Assembly: GCF_027627475.1 (NCBI RefSeq)
Contig: NZ_CP115484.1
Span: forward strand, 1,651,001 to 1,715,000
DNA from: Paenibacillus sp. SYP-B4298
GTDB lineage: Bacteria > Bacillota > Bacilli > Paenibacillales > Paenibacillaceae
Reading direction: 5' to 3'
Length of the DNA stretch: 64,000 nucleotides
Part shown: positions 63,849-64,000 of the stretch, piece after piece
Layout of the letters: every line of letters begins with the position of its first letter
Position numbering within the stretch: position 1 is the stretch's first letter
Notes under the pieces: model-generated
What the model was told of the DNA's origin: nothing
Databases searched by the model: none
Seen by the model: only the letters and a program-made list of their open reading frames with translations
Program-made: the position numbers and the translations under genes

Positions 63849-64000
63849 ATGAAACGTTTTGCAGCCAGCTTGATGCTTATTGCCTCGCTTATGTTGATTC
63901 TGTCCGTGCCAGCGTTTGCCAACATGTCCTCGAATTCCAGCACAAAGATGAACACTGGTGTAGGGACATACGGTACGACAACGAATGACAGAACAAACAT
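63849..64000 (+). CDS. Secreted small protein, partial at the window end
   Basis: 50 codons are visible from ATG 63849, with AAAGGGATGA upstream. A clear signal peptide (MKRFAASLMLIASLMLILSV, cleavage after PAFA) is followed by a Ser/Asn/Thr-rich segment. The gene continues past the window, so the product cannot be named. Confidence 0.7.
   Translation, partial: MKRFAASLMLIASLMLILSVPAFANMSSNSSTKMNTGVGTYGTTTNDRTN

Overview
The window reads as a chromosome segment of an endospore-forming Firmicute, most likely Paenibacillus or a close relative. The basis is the presence of spo0A, spoIVB and spoVS, the conserved order asp23-nusB-folD-xseAB-ispA-dxs-tlyA-argR-recN-spoIVB-spo0A and recA-recX-rny-ymdB-spoVS, a fairly GC-rich base composition, and strong Shine-Dalgarno sites with frequent TTG and GTG starts. 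No rRNA, tRNA or CRISPR array was seen.

Layout. 1-15.2 kb: end of accC, Asp23/AmaP envelope-stress genes, nusB, folD, exonuclease VII, isoprenoid genes ispA and dxs, tlyA, argR, recN, then spoIVB and spo0A with visible Spo0A boxes and a sigma-H-like promoter. 15.3-21.4 kb: branched-chain 2-oxoacid dehydrogenase operon (lpd, E1 alpha, E1 beta, E2) ending with lipB, then a 32-codon Prli42 gene on the other strand. 21.4-35 kb: M20 peptidase, recA (LexA box), recX, rny, ymdB, spoVS, dipeptidase, korAB, pduL, miaB, ricA. 35.4-46.3 kb: a dihydroorotate-dehydrogenase-like domain fused to a duplicated membrane domain, bioY divergent from a one-polypeptide ECF transporter module with a BirA-like operator between them, lepB, DUF4184, uppP, small genes and a two-component system. 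54.1-64 kb: small unknown genes, hrpB, a DEAD-box helicase, SulP transporter, a four-domain GGDEF response regulator and the start of a secreted protein.

The most interesting stretch is about 46.4-53.7 kb, an AT-rich island unlike its GC-rich surroundings. It encodes a class III lanthipeptide system: a pair of M16 peptidases (one catalytic, one lacking the zinc motif), a LanKC synthetase, four tandem precursor genes (one variant and three encoding an identical 42-residue peptide), a fifth precursor broken by a one-base deletion, and a SAM methyltransferase. The inferred pathway is: LanKC phosphorylates and dehydrates Ser/Thr and closes a ring on the single C-terminal Cys (SxxSxxxC); the M16 pair removes the leader; the methyltransferase modifies the product, perhaps at its new N terminus. 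No transporter or immunity gene is visible in the island.

Two copies of a roughly 165-bp MITE-like element with terminal inverted repeats lie upstream of dxs and downstream of ricA.
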